A stretch of DNA of 64,000 nucleotides from Pseudorasbora parva (taxonomy: Eukaryota; Chordata; Actinopteri; Cypriniformes; Gobionidae). The stretch is taken from NCBI RefSeq assembly GCF_024679245.1, contig NC_090187.1:27063815-27127814 (forward strand), written 5' to 3'. Shown in pieces: positions 49,608-61,013 of the stretch (position 1 is the stretch's first letter; the number at the start of each line of letters is the position of its first letter). Below the pieces are notes generated by a model. It saw only the letters and a program-made list of their open reading frames with translations, was not told the origin of the DNA and made no database searches. The translations under genes and the position numbers were made by a program.

Positions 49608-51220
49608 AAGACATTAATAGAGTTCTTCTTGAATTTTTTTATTAGAGATACTTTTAGTACTCTTTTGACATTTTAGATAGGCTTACTAATGTATTTTTTC
49701 TCTTAATTTTATCTCATTGCTGTCTAGGAGAAATAACTAAGCTATTATAAAAAGCTTTTTTTCTTTCTTTAGGGAAGCAGATGAATTAACCCCACTTATA
49801 ATCTCCCAAAAACAAACAAAAAGATTTTGGAAGATGTTTGATGGGAACTCTGAGGAAACTTGTTTCCTGGCAGATATCGACATGTCATTGCTATGGAATG
49901 TGGATGATACGGTATGACACATTGTAAACAAATAAACACACTGTAGTTGGTATGTGGACTTCAGATTCATATTTTAGCCAAACCTAATTTTAAGATGCTG
50001 TCAAAACACATATGAATTACATTACTTTTGTGCGTCGTCGTACATTCAGATATAAACACACCCATATAGATGTATTTTGGTTGTTTATCTGTTCTAAATT
50101 GATGTCAACCAGAGCAGATACTCTTCTGAATGTCACTGTACTTTATACGTATGTATGTGTGTTTATCTTCCTTGCATGTTTCAGATCTCTGCCGCTCGGG
50201 ACAACAAAACACCTCGGCCGCACCAAAGAATACAGCTGTCTGGTCTCTTACAAAAATAATAAATAATTCTATGCACAGACGCTTGCCAAACGTGAAAAAG
50301 CAACGGGGTAAATAAACACGGTACAGAATGAGAGAAAACTTTGCTCGGCTGATTACATGTTTTTAGTGCAATTGTGGCTAAATGGATTTTTCCCGTTAAG
50401 TGTTTACCTATGGAAGAGTGAGACTATGTAGACTGCCACACTGTTTATTTACAGTGAACTCACTTAAGGCTGGTTGGAAAATGACCTGTGTTCGGTTGCA
50501 TATGTCTGAAAAAATACAAACAGCAGATATCAGGGCATCTTTCTGCCTGCTTTGTCAAAACAGTGATTGTTTTTAGTGCAGTGCCACAGAGGGGGGAGGG
50601 GGGGGGGGGGGGGGGCGACTGGTCGGGTATCTGAACCAGCAAAATTAAACAAAGAAACATTAATGTTCTGTTCAAGATGTGGAATTGTTCTGATGGTTGT
50701 CGGTGAGAATTAGTGCAGGGCGTGAATTTTGCTTCTGGTTGGGTGGAGTGCTTTTAACGGTCCGGACGTGAAGAATGCTGAATTTTTTTTTCAATCTTAA
50801 GGGGAGTACAAGGAGGAATGCACATTATTCTGTGTCCATACATTTCTAAAGGACTATTACTGTACAGTATGTGTGATAAAATGAGAGTAATACAAATGCT
50901 AACGGTTTGACATCAAAAATGTCTTTGTTTACATTGTAAAATGGCCCTTTCCTCATATGCACAAGCATAACTTGTTCACATATAGCCTGTCTCAAGTGGG
51001 AAAAAGGACTTTTAACTCTCTGAAAGATTTAGTAAGATTTAGACATTTAAAAAAAGAGCACAAAAAGAAATTCTAACGCTGATAAATTCATTTTAATTTT
51101 CAACTAATCTGTATTTCCATCTTAGTGTCATACAGACAAAATGCTTCAGTCAATTCAGGTTCTTTATTTCATAGTACAAAGAAATTCCTTGTAATACATC
51201 CAGGTGCTTAGTAGGAAATG
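49608..51220. other. No gene recognised
   Basis: A run of G, broken by one A, lies at about 50591-50615. The rest is unique, AT-rich DNA without gene evidence. Confidence 0.45.
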
Positions 51221-52080
51221 ATGCTGAGGCGCACAGTGTTCAGAAGTTGCCAAGTTTTTGCAGAGACAATAGCTACAGACCTCCAAACTTTGTGTGACCT
51301 TTGTGTGCGTAGAGAACTTCATGAAATGGGTTTCCATGGCCGAGCATCTGCATCCAAGACTTACATCACCAAGTGCAATGCAAAGCGTTGGATCACCAAG
51401 TGCAATGCACGCCGCTACTGGACTCTAGAGCAGTGCAGACATGGTCTCATGAGTGACAAATTACATTTCTTTGTCTGGCAATCCGATTGACGAGTCTGGG
51501 TTTGCCGGTGGCCAGGAGAACGGTACTTGCCTGACTGCATTGTGCCAAGTGTAAAGTTTGGTGGAGAGGGGATTATTGTGTGGGGTTCTTATTCAGGGGT
51601 TGGGCTTGGCCCCTTAGTTTTAATGAAATTAACTCTTAATGCTTCAGCATACCAAGACATTTTGGACAATTTCATGCTCCCAACTTTGTGAGAACAGTTT
51701 GGGGATGGACCCTTTCTGTTCCAACATGACCGTGCACCAGTGCACAAAGCAAGGTCCATAAAGAGTTTGGTGTGGAGGAACTGGCCTGCACAGAGTCCTG
51801 ACCTCAACCTGATAGAAAACCATTGGGATGAATTAGAGCGGAAACTGTAAGACAGGCCTCGTCCAACATCAGTGCCTGACCTCACAAATGCACTTCTAGA
51901 AGAATGGTCAATAATTCCAATAAACACACTCCTAAACCTTGTGAAAAGCCTTTCCAGAAGAGTTGAAGCTGTTATCGCTGAAAAGGGTGGGCCAACTTCA
52001 TATAAAACCCTCATGCGTCATGATCAAAAGTTCATGTCCATGTAAAGGGCAGGCATCCCAAAACTTTAAGCAGTATTGTA
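51221..52080 (+). pseudogene. Tc1-like transposase pseudogene
   Basis: Successive pieces read [104 protein letters not shown] and LLEEWSIIPINTLLNLVKSL. These are the catalytic DDE region of a Tc1-family transposase: D in SDKLHFF, D in QHDRAPVH, and E in NLIENHWDELE. Stops lie after VWQSD, after NFMLPTL and after LERKL, and there are insertions and deletions. The N-terminal DNA-binding part is mostly missing. It is the same family as 38224-38553, but not as the Tc1 at 54853-62755. Confidence 0.85.
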
Positions 52081-53107
52081 TATATACATAGTCCTTGTAA
52101 TGCAACAATACAAAACACTGAACAAGAAATGCTTTACTCACATAAGAACATAGACTAGAATATGTTAAAGAATTAAAATCACCAAATACTTTTTTGCATT
52201 ATTTGTACATAGTTGCATTATTATATCTTATATTATTAATTTCGTATCAAACCATTATGTCTTGTGCAGAAAACATTTTCACTCTCTTTTAAGGAACTCT
52301 CTGTTATAGATGGAATATCTGTGTGTGGCATGTTTCGCCACCCATTCCAAAAACCCTCAGTGGACCTTCATGGTTGATAAAACCCCCACAATTCCTCAAG
52401 TAGTTGACTAAGCGTGATTTCATTATTGATCCTTATCCTAATAATTGATAAGCCTTGATAACATGGCCTGTTGCATTGTGGGAGTGCACAGCCAGAGGCC
52501 TGGCTCATAGACTGCACTAATGGCATGATTGGCTAATCACTCTTTCTCTCTCTTAGCACTAATAAGTTGTTCTGTGTGGGGAATGGGAAATAAAAGGTCC
52601 CTTGGTGTAGCATGTTGGCTCTGGGCCCTCAGCGCAGGAGATCTCTACTACAGATTACTGCAGAAATTACTCGCAGATTTCTCTCAGCATTCGGGCTTTC
52701 AGCTATGACAGGGATAGATGGAAGCTGAATTGGCTTGCTGTTGGTAAAGGATGACTGTTTTAAATTAGGATTTTAAAAAGTTACAGCACTTCCTAGATTA
52801 CACATTCAAACACTAACATCCAAATCATATTCAAACACTAATGTCCAAATCATATTCTAATATGTGTTTCAAGCTACAGTATGCAAGCTCAAGTTTACAG
52901 TATTCATTGCTGCCTTAGGAAATGTGTCAGAACATGTATATGTTACATTCTCATCATTGTATTGCTACACATATAAAGACAGCATTGACAAATGTCACGT
53001 GACCGAAACGTTAGCCCTTTTTTTCAGTAAAGGATTTATTTTAATCTCACAATTGTAGACTTCATCTTTGGTAGAGTGTGCAGACTCTCTTGAAATGTTT
53101 CACACAT
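52081..53107. other. Non-repetitive DNA; possible conserved block
   Basis: No repeat or exon is recognised. 52310-52660 is more GC-balanced than its neighbours, with ATAATTGATAAG and GATTGGCTAATCACT motifs. It may be a regulatory element, which only alignment could confirm. Confidence 0.3.
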
Positions 53108-53387
53108 AGAAAAGAACAATCAGATCTGAGATCAGAACAACGAGAAAAGAACAATCAGAACAATGAGAAAAGAACAATCAGAACAATGAGAAAAGAACAA
53201 TCAGAACAATGAGAAAAGAACAATCAGATCTGAGATCAGAACAACGAGAAAAGAACAATCAGAACAATGAGAAAAGAACAATCAGAACAATGAGAAAAGA
53301 ACAATCAGATCTGAGGTCAGAACAATGAGAAAAGAACAATCAGAACAATGAGAAAAGAACAATGAGAAAAGAACAATCAGAACAATG
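53108..53387. repeat. Minisatellite with 35/23-bp higher-order pattern
   Basis: All units start AGAAAAGAACAAT. The long form (35 bp) carries an extra TCTGAGATCAGA and the short form (23 bp) does not. The order is long, short x3, long, short x2, long, short, a 14-bp partial unit, short. Confidence 0.92.
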
Positions 53388-53389
53388 AG

Positions 53390-54015
53390 ATCTCTGTAAA
53401 GTCTCACTTTGTTTTTATTAGACTTATATTAGAAAATGCACTGTCCCTTTGAGTTCTAAAGTCTGTTACTGCATTCGCATCTTGGTTTATTTATTCATTC
53501 AGTATGTTTCTGGCCTAACTCACACACAGATATACGCTTATAGACAATACACAAAAGGTTCTTTCCAGGGGAATATTCCACTTATTGCGTCTTTGGCAGC
53601 ATTTTGGGACAGCGAGCCACTTTTCTCAACAACACCCAGTTGTTTTTACACAGACTGTTCTGCATTTTATCCGAAGCACATCCCAAAAAAGGTCAGTAAG
53701 CATTTAGCATAGCCTTTAGTTTTGAGGAGTTTCTGCACCAGATTAATCTCAATATTCAGTTGCTTACAGTATATTTGCCAAATAATATAACTGTATGTTA
53801 TAATCCCCATCAAAAAGGGCTTTGTGTTTTGATTAATATACTCAAGGGCAGCTGAGTTTAGATTCACTTTCTGAAGTTCTTTGAGTGCAGTATGTCATGA
53901 TGAATTCATAGGAAGGGGAAAGTATAGCAGAGCTCAGTTTCAACCACATGTATGTAATGCTACTCCAAATGTGGAAGTGAAAAATCACATCAATTGAAGG
54001 TTGACATTGCTCAGT
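53390..54015. other. No gene recognised
   Basis: Unique sequence without element termini or a credible exon. Confidence 0.45.
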
Positions 54016-54850
<835 letters not shown>

Positions 54851-54960
54851 ACATACTCACCTAAAGGATAAATAGGAACACCATACTTATACTGTGTTTG
54901 ACCCCCTTTCGCCTTCAGAACTGCCTTAATTCTATGTGGCATTGATTCAACAAGGAAATG

Positions 54961-55442
54961 TCAACATTCTTTAGAAATGTTGGCCCATATTGATAGGAAA
55001 GCATCTTGCAGTTGATGGAGATTTGTGGGCTGCACATTCCGGGCACGAAGCCCCCGTTCCACCACATCCCAAAGATGCTCTATTGGGTTGAGATCTGGTG
55101 ACTGTGGGAGCCATTTTAGAACAGTGAACTCATTGTCATGTTCAAGAAACAAATTTGAAATGATTCGAGCTTTGTGACATGGTGCATTATCCTGCTGGAA
55201 GTACCCATCAGAGGATGGGTACATGGTGGTCAAAAAGGGATGGATATGGTCAGAAACAATACTCAGGTAGGCCATGGCATTTAAACAATGCCCAATTGGC
55301 ACTATGGGGCCTAAAGTGTTCCAAGAAAACATCCCCCACACCATGGTAACAAGGCATGATGGACCCATGCTCTCATTCTGTTTATGCCAAATTCTGAATC
55401 TACGATCTGAATGTCTCAACAGAAATCAAGACTCATCAGACC
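54961..55442 (-). pseudogene. Tc1 transposase, catalytic half
   Basis: The 152-aa minus-strand frame contains SCLVTMVWGMFSWNTLGPIV, YFQQDNAPCHKARI and WLPQSPDLNPIEHLWDVVER, the second aspartate (QQDNAPCH) and the final acidic position (NPIEHLWD) of the DDE catalytic triad. It ends with a stop after SKEC at 54961. The upstream half has been separated by the L1, so no full enzyme can be translated. There may also be a small internal deletion near 55343, where a stretch I expect between HTM and VT is missing. Confidence 0.85.
55428..55442 (+). repeat. Left target-site duplication of the L1
   Basis: AAGACTCATCAGACC is identical to 60999-61013. The two A at its start could partly belong to the 3' tail, so the minimum duplication is 13 bp. 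An intact Tc1 would have this sequence once, continuing AGG as it does after the second copy. Confidence 0.92.
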
Positions 55443-55576
55443 GAGGAGATCACGTGACGCTTTCATGGGCCCAGACGCACATTAGCCAAGCTCCGCATAT
55501 GTAGCCCTTATTTTTTTCTGTTTAACTGTCTTTCTTAAATTTGGGGTAGTTTTTTTCGTTTTTCTTTGGTTCGTAG

Positions 55577-56437
55577 ATGTCTCACAGTCGGAAACTCGCT
55601 TATCTTTCACCATCATCATCTCCAATAAAAAAGAAAAATAAATCAGCAGCCGCGGCAGGCCGAGCGGACATGGAAGACAACATGGCGATCACTATAAAGC
55701 GATTTGAAGACATTTTGAAAACGGAACTAGCAGCAATGCGCACCGAATTCGCGTCCCACATGACAACAATCCAGAATATGTGCTCTAAAATTGACTTTTT
55801 AACCGGTGAACAAAGAGAGCAGAAAAGAGTGGTCAACGATCACACTAGGCGTCTGGATGCCCTCGAGCAACAAGTGACTGATTTACAAGACCGCAGCAGA
55901 CGCAGTAATCTCCGGCTGCTAGGGCTACCTGAAGGGGCAGAGAAAGATGACCCAATTGGCTTTCTGAAGCGGTCACTGCCGACCTGGATTCCATCACTAG
56001 CGGGCAAAGATATCGAAATCGAACGCGCGCATCGAATTTATTCCAGAGCTTCAACTGATCACGCCAAACCGCGAGTATTTATCTTCAAGCTGTTACGCTA
56101 TAACGACAGGAATCTGATTCTGAACGAAGCAAGACGCCATGGTCCTGTAAAATCAAACGACGGTGCAATGCTGAATTTCTTCCCCGACTTTTCTCCCGCG
56201 ACGGCAAAGAAGCGGAGCTCTTTCTCTATAATACGGAAGGAACTGAAAGAGGCAGGCCTGCAGACCTTTCTTCAGTATCCAGCTACGCTGAAGGTTGTCA
56301 TGAAACACGGCGAGGCTAAACTACTATACTCTCCGGATGAAGCGCGCCGATTCCTTAACTCGATTACCGGATCTCATTCTCCGAGGATGGACGTTGCACA
56401 AGAAGGGATTATTGATACTGAGTGTCTTGACTCCTGA
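55577..56437 (+). CDS. L1 ORF1 RNA-binding protein (286 aa)
   Basis: ORF1p binds L1 RNA, forms multimers and acts as a nucleic-acid chaperone in the L1 ribonucleoprotein. In order I see a basic N-terminus (KKKNK, residues 18-22), a predicted coiled coil at about 33-108 (VVNDHTRRLDALEQQVTDLQ), an RRM-like core at about 110-185 (NLRLLGLPEG, IERAHRI, PRVFIFKLLR) and a basic C-terminal domain at about 186-265 (FFPDFSPATAKKR, YSPDEARRFLNSI). This is the Transposase_22 layout of L1 ORF1. The length is near that of mammalian L1 ORF1p. The ATG at 55577 is 134 bp from the element's 5' end and is the first in frame. No stop or frameshift is present. Confidence 0.9.
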   Translation: MSHSRKLAYLSPSSSPIKKKNKSAAAAGRADMEDNMAITIKRFEDILKTELAAMRTEFASHMTTIQNMCSKIDFLTGEQREQKRVVNDHTRRLDALEQQVTDLQDRSRRSNLRLLGLPEGAEKDDPIGFLKRSLPTWIPSLAGKDIEIERAHRIYSRASTDHAKPRVFIFKLLRYNDRNLILNEARRHGPVKSNDGAMLNFFPDFSPATAKKRSSFSIIRKELKEAGLQTFLQYPATLKVVMKHGEAKLLYSPDEARRFLNSITGSHSPRMDVAQEGIIDTECLDS

Positions 56438-56985
56438 CTTAACACTCCAAAACTAACTTGGCATGTGATGGTCGTCTGCTGGCGATCTCTTTTCCCTCTC
56501 TCTCTTGGAAGCTAGGAGACAAGATATCACTAAAATACAGGTTTCAATACATATGACGTAATTACGTCTACTTTCTCTTTACAGAGAGTATAAATCTTCT
56601 TCTTCTTTTTTTTTTTTTTTTTTTTCTTCTTCTCTTCCAATTTTTCTTTTCTTTTTTTTTCTTCTTCTTCTTATTTGCTTTTACCCCACTTCATTACTGT
56701 TTCAAATTCGAATTCAAAGTTATTCTGTCCTCTTACACTAGGGCTAACAGCGGTGTACTAATGTTGTACAGGCTGTCATGTTGCTGTCACTGATAATGAC
56801 AGGGGTGGTCGACAGACTGGGGTTTGTTCTTACTCCAGTCTGTAACAGTTCTATAGGGTGGGTTTTCTTTAAGTTAAAGAGTTTTTCGGGGGATGTGGGA
56901 TGGGTTAAAGGTAGACTCGAGATAATTCACTTGCAGTGGTTTTACTTTGTCTCATTTGTACAACTCACTTTTTTGCTGGATACTT
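56438..56985 (+). other. L1 inter-ORF region with polypyrimidine tract
   Basis: It is non-coding between the ORF1 stop and the ORF2 ATG, with a TTC/T tract at about 56596-56672. The spacing is much longer than in mammalian L1 (about 60 bp). How ORF2 is translated cannot be told from the sequence. Confidence 0.7.
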
Positions 56986-59900
56986 ATGACTGAGTTAAAT
57001 ATACTAAGTTGTAATGTAAATGGTTTAAATGGCCCCCATAAACGTACAAGTTTTTTAGATTTACTGCGTCGAAGAAAGGTGGACATTGCTTTAATCCAGG
57101 AATCTCATTTGCGGAAGGAGGATGTTCATAGATGCAACAATAAATATTATGAGGTGGTCTCTTTTACTGCAGCTGAAAATAAAACTAAAGGTGTATTAAT
57201 AATTGTTAGAAGAAATTTTAACATCTCCATTCTAGACAAAATTAGTGATATTGCTGGCAGAATAACTTGTATAAAAACGGTGGTTGAGAATAAGAAAATA
57301 GCTTTTCTCTCAGTTTATGCACCATGTAGTCCAGATCCAACTTTTTTTTCAGAATTATCCAGCTATCTCACTGATCTAACAGACTTTGAGATAGTAATGG
57401 GTGCAGATATGAACGCTGTAATGTCCCATGACCTTGATAGATCTGGTAACAGTTTTTCTTATTCCCAGACTGCTTCTACTGAGCAACTTAAACAATGTAT
57501 AGTCTCTTTTTCATTAGTAGACGCGTGGCGGTTATTTAACCCTTCCCAAAAATCATATACATTTTTCTCAGCCAGACACAAATCATATTCACGGATCGAC
57601 TACATTTTTGTTTCCTCTTCATTGACTTCAATGATACTTGAAGTCGACATTTCTCCCCTCTCTCTGTCAGACCATTGTACCAATTTTTTGAAACTTTCAA
57701 TTACCCAGAGACCTCCGCGAGCCCCCAGATGGCGTTTTAATACAAATCTATTAAAAGATGAGGTTTTTTGTGATCAATTCAGGTCTAAATTTTGTGAATT
57801 TATTGACATCAACAAAGGCTCGGTAGATGACCCACGAATACTGTGGGAGGCGACAAAGGGTTTTATAAGGAATTTCTCGATTTCATATGCTTCTTTTCGC
57901 CAAAAAACTCACCGTAAGAAAATCTATGACTTAGAATCTGAACTCCGATCACTAGAACAGGCAAACCAACTCTTTTTTTCTGATAGTACTGCAGCCAAAA
58001 TTGAAACTGTTAGGAAAGAACTTAATTTATTATATAGATACAAAGCTGAATTTCTTATTCAAAGATCCAGACAAAACTATTATTTTCAAGGTAGCAGACC
58101 TAGCCATCTGTTGGCTTTAAGACTTCGTAATAGCGAAAAATTTGCCAATATTACAGCAGTGAAATCAGCGAATGGTGAAGTTCTGACTGACCAGAAGAGT
58201 ATAAATGACACTTTCCGTTCCTTCTATTGCGAATTGTACAGCTCCAGCTCTAAATGCAAATCTACCTCCTATACTTCTTTTTTATCTACTCTTAATCTCC
58301 CACATCTGTCAGATTCAGACTCTGAGTTTTTAGCTAGACCTATATCACTTGTCGAATTAGAATCATCGGTCAAACGAATGAGCAAAGGGAAATCCCCAGG
58401 CCTAGATGGCATACCAGTTGAGCTTTATTTGACCTTCTGGTCCAGTTTGGGTCCACTTATGCTGGATATGATACAATATTCAATTGATCAAGGATCCTTT
58501 CCACAAAATATGAACATAGCTATTATATCTCTTCTGTTAAAAAAAGATAAGGACTCAACATCATGCTCTAGTTACCGCCCACTCTCTCTAATTGGTACAG
58601 ATGTTAAAATTTATGCAAAAGTTTTAGCTTGCCGTCTAGAAGGCTTTATGACCAAACTTATTCATCATGATCAAACAGGGTTTATCAAATCTCGCTCTGC
58701 CTCAGACAACCTGCGTAGACTGCTTCACATAATTCACTCATCAGAACAATTGATTTCTCCCTCTGCAATACTCTCTTTAGATGCAATGAAAGCATTTGAC
58801 CATTTGGAGTGGAACTATTTGTGGGCAGTGCTAGATCACTTAGGTTTTAGCTCTAACTTTATAAACATGATTAAAATCCTGTATGCTAATCCCTCAGCTT
58901 CCATTCTTACAGGTCAGGTATGTTCACAACGACTTCCAATTGGAAGAGGCACTCGTCAGGGTTGTCCTCTTTCACCTTTACTCTTTGCTTTATCTTTAGA
59001 ACCTCTTGCTCAAGCTGTGCGTCAGTCAGAACTTATACTCCCTATATCGGTTAAGAACACCTCACATCACATATCTTTATTTGCGGATGACATATTGCTT
59101 TTTTTAGACAAGCCAGTTCAATCAGTCCCCCACGTTTTAAATTTATTTAATCAGTTCAGTAACCTATCTGGGTACACAATTAACTGGACAAAATCATATC
59201 TGCTCCCTCTTAATTTCTGTGTTGGGTCTTTGACATTTTCTGGTTTCATTCCAGTGGTGCATTTCTTCAAATATTTAGGTGTAGATATTTATCCATCTCT
59301 GCAAGACATTGTTTCAAAAAACTTTAACAACAACTTGGCTAGAGTCACCTCAGATCTTGCAAATTGGACACACCTTCCTTCTTCTTTACATGCTAGAATA
59401 TCTGTTGTTAAAATGAACATCCTTCCTCGTGTTAATTTCTATTCCTTTATGATTCCTTTACCTCCACCAGCTGGCTATTGGAAAAAACTTAATTCAGTAA
59501 TTTCTCGTTATATTTGGAACGGTAAACGTCCTCGAATTAAGTTATCTACTCTACAGCGCAGCAGATCAGATGGGGGCTGGTCCTTTCCAAATTTTAAGTT
59601 ATATGCAGACTCCTTTACTCTCCATGCACTGTCAACATGGTTTATTTCAAATGTGTCAACTTCATGGTGGGCTATTGAGGAATCTCTGGTTTCTCCTCAC
59701 AATATAAAGCATTTGATTTTTGCTGGTGTCTCACTTAGACAATGTAAACTTCATTTTGGCCCTATCATAACACATTTTATTTCTACTTGGAGAATGGTGG
59801 CGAGAAAGATAGAGCCAAATTTGATGTGGCATCGTCATTCACCTCTGTTCCATAATAATAATTTTTTATCAGGAAAGAACCCATTTCACTGTCCACAATG

Positions 59901-60762
59901 GGTTAAATGTAAAGTATACTCCTTTGGTGATATCTATGATGACAAAGGCCTGAAATCATTTCAAGATATTAAGGCTCTTTTTAGTATACCAGGAACTTCT
60001 TTTTTCATGTACCTTCGCATTAGGTCAGCTCTTCGCGCATATGGAGTTCCCTGGGATACACGACTGCCTGTACACCCCTTACTGAAAGTATTACTTCCAA
60101 CTGATAATTCGGTTATTTCTGGTTCAGGTATTTACTCTTTTCTCCTTAAAAACTCATACAAACCATTATCCATAGCAACTGTCTGGTCCAAGGATATCAG
60201 TGGTGACGCTCAAACTTTATTTTTTGACCAAATTTGGGAGACAATTACATCATCCTCAAGAAACCCAAATCATCAGATGATCCATTGGAAACTTCTGCAT
60301 AGACTTTATCTGTCCCCTTTAAAACGCTTTTATATGCATCTGTCACCTTCGCCAAACTGTAATTTATGTCCGCAGAAGGCACTTGGTACATATTTACATT
60401 TCTTTTGGGAATGCCCTGCACTTTTTCACTTCTGGTCTCAGCTTGCTCATGACATATCATTTCTGTTGAATAAGGATATGGTCTTGACTCCAGAACTCTT
60501 CTTCTTAAATAACTTCTCTGAAATGGTGTTGTCTTTGCAACAGAGAAAATTACTTTTAGCTGCTCTCACTGCTGCAAAGAAAATGTTAGTTAGTCGCTGG
60601 ATTCCTCCGCATACGATGTGCAGACGTGTTTGGGGCTTATCTCTGCTGGATATTATTTCTTTGGAACTATCAACAGCTCGCATTCATGGAGCAAAGATAA
60701 AGACCTTGAAGATCTGGAGTGCTATTTTTGATATGGTTAAATCCTTTGTTTCTTCTTTTTGA
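56986..60762 (+). CDS. L1 ORF2 endonuclease/reverse transcriptase (1258 aa)
   Basis: ORF2p nicks DNA and primes reverse transcription at the nick. Residues 1-240 form an APE-type endonuclease: N10 in SCNVNGL, E39 in QESH, Y111, D141 and N143 in GADMNAV, D205 in RIDYIF and the SDH motif at 228-230. The reverse transcriptase follows at about 480-780: YRPLSLI (530), LDAMKAFD (D599 catalytic), RQGCPLSP (657-664), FADD (699-702) and KYLGVDI. The C-terminus has the cysteine-rich motif C1125-x2-C1128-x9-H1138-x4-C1143. All key residues are present and the frame is unbroken. The frame stays open 13 codons upstream to a TTG; the first ATG, at 56986, leads into the conserved N-terminus and is preferred. 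Confidence 0.93.
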   Translation: MTELNILSCNVNGLNGPHKRTSFLDLLRRRKVDIALIQESHLRKEDVHRCNNKYYEVVSFTAAENKTKGVLIIVRRNFNISILDKISDIAGRITCIKTVVENKKIAFLSVYAPCSPDPTFFSELSSYLTDLTDFEIVMGADMNAVMSHDLDRSGNSFSYSQTASTEQLKQCIVSFSLVDAWRLFNPSQKSYTFFSARHKSYSRIDYIFVSSSLTSMILEVDISPLSLSDHCTNFLKLSITQRPPRAPRWRFNTNLLKDEVFCDQFRSKFCEFIDINKGSVDDPRILWEATKGFIRNFSISYASFRQKTHRKKIYDLESELRSLEQANQLFFSDSTAAKIETVRKELNLLYRYKAEFLIQRSRQNYYFQGSRPSHLLALRLRNSEKFANITAVKSANGEVLTDQKSINDTFRSFYCELYSSSSKCKSTSYTSFLSTLNLPHLSDSDSEFLARPISLVELESSVKRMSKGKSPGLDGIPVELYLTFWSSLGPLMLDMIQYSIDQGSFPQNMNIAIISLLLKKDKDSTSCSSYRPLSLIGTDVKIYAKVLACRLEGFMTKLIHHDQTGFIKSRSASDNLRRLLHIIHSSEQLISPSAILSLDAMKAFDHLEWNYLWAVLDHLGFSSNFINMIKILYANPSASILTGQVCSQRLPIGRGTRQGCPLSPLLFALSLEPLAQAVRQSELILPISVKNTSHHISLFADDILLFLDKPVQSVPHVLNLFNQFSNLSGYTINWTKSYLLPLNFCVGSLTFSGFIPVVHFFKYLGVDIYPSLQDIVSKNFNNNLARVTSDLANWTHLPSSLHARISVVKMNILPRVNFYSFMIPLPPPAGYWKKLNSVISRYIWNGKRPRIKLSTLQRSRSDGGWSFPNFKLYADSFTLHALSTWFISNVSTSWWAIEESLVSPHNIKHLIFAGVSLRQCKLHFGPIITHFISTWRMVARKIEPNLMWHRHSPLFHNNNFLSGKNPFHCPQWVKCKVYSFGDIYDDKGLKSFQDIKALFSIPGTSFFMYLRIRSALRAYGVPWDTRLPVHPLLKVLLPTDNSVISGSGIYSFLLKNSYKPLSIATVWSKDISGDAQTLFFDQIWETITSSSRNPNHQMIHWKLLHRLYLSPLKRFYMHLSPSPNCNLCPQKALGTYLHFFWECPALFHFWSQLAHDISFLLNKDMVLTPELFFLNNFSEMVLSLQQRKLLLAALTAAKKMLVSRWIPPHTMCRRVWGLSLLDIISLELSTARIHGAKIKTLKIWSAIFDMVKSFVSSF

Positions 60763-60998
60763 TGTTAATTTAACTTATATGTATGTGTATATGTTTTAAT
60801 TTTTACTGTATTTTTACCTTTCATTTACTTATTTTTATCTGACGACTAGATATTTCTTTTCACCTTTTCCACTGCAATGATCTGTAATTTCTCAGTACAG
60901 TACAAGTCTACCATGGGGGGTGGGGGGAGGGTAACATTCAAATATGTTGTCTTCTCCTTATTGTTCTGACTATTCAATAAAAACAATTGTTCACAAAA
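60763..60998 (+). other. L1 3' UTR
   Basis: It contains a G-rich stretch (GGGGGGTGGGGGGAGGG, about 60915-60931) as in many L1 3' UTRs, then AATAAA (60977-60982) 17 nt before the junction. The tail is only a few A long. Confidence 0.75.
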
Positions 60999-61013
60999 AA
61001 GACTCATCAGACC
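60999..61013 (+). repeat. Right target-site duplication of the L1
   Basis: AAGACTCATCAGACC, identical to 55428-55442. It marks where Tc1 sequence resumes. Confidence 0.92.

Larger units (their letters stand above)
55443..60998 (+). mobile_element. Full-length L1/Tx1-type LINE with two open ORFs
   Basis: The 5.56-kb element lies between exact 15-bp target duplications and contains a 134-bp 5' UTR, ORF1 (55577-56437), a 548-bp inter-ORF region with a T-rich TTC tract (about 56596-56672), ORF2 (56986-60762) and a 3' UTR with AATAAA (60977-60982) and a very short A6 tail. Order, domains and target duplication define an autonomous L1-clade non-LTR retrotransposon. Open ORFs, a complete 5' end and unblemished duplications suggest a recent, possibly still mobile copy. 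Confidence 0.93.

Noticed and set aside
50591..50615. Poly-G run as a regulatory quadruplex
   Set aside because: Could form a quadruplex, but a single G tract in unique DNA is not evidence for function and may be a sequencing artefact.
51589..52014. 141-aa minus-strand frame
   Set aside because: It is the antisense shadow of the Tc1 transposase pseudogene, which reads on the plus strand.
53108..53387. CRISPR-like repeat-spacer array
   Set aside because: Units are contiguous with no unique spacers, and the genome is eukaryotic; it is a minisatellite.
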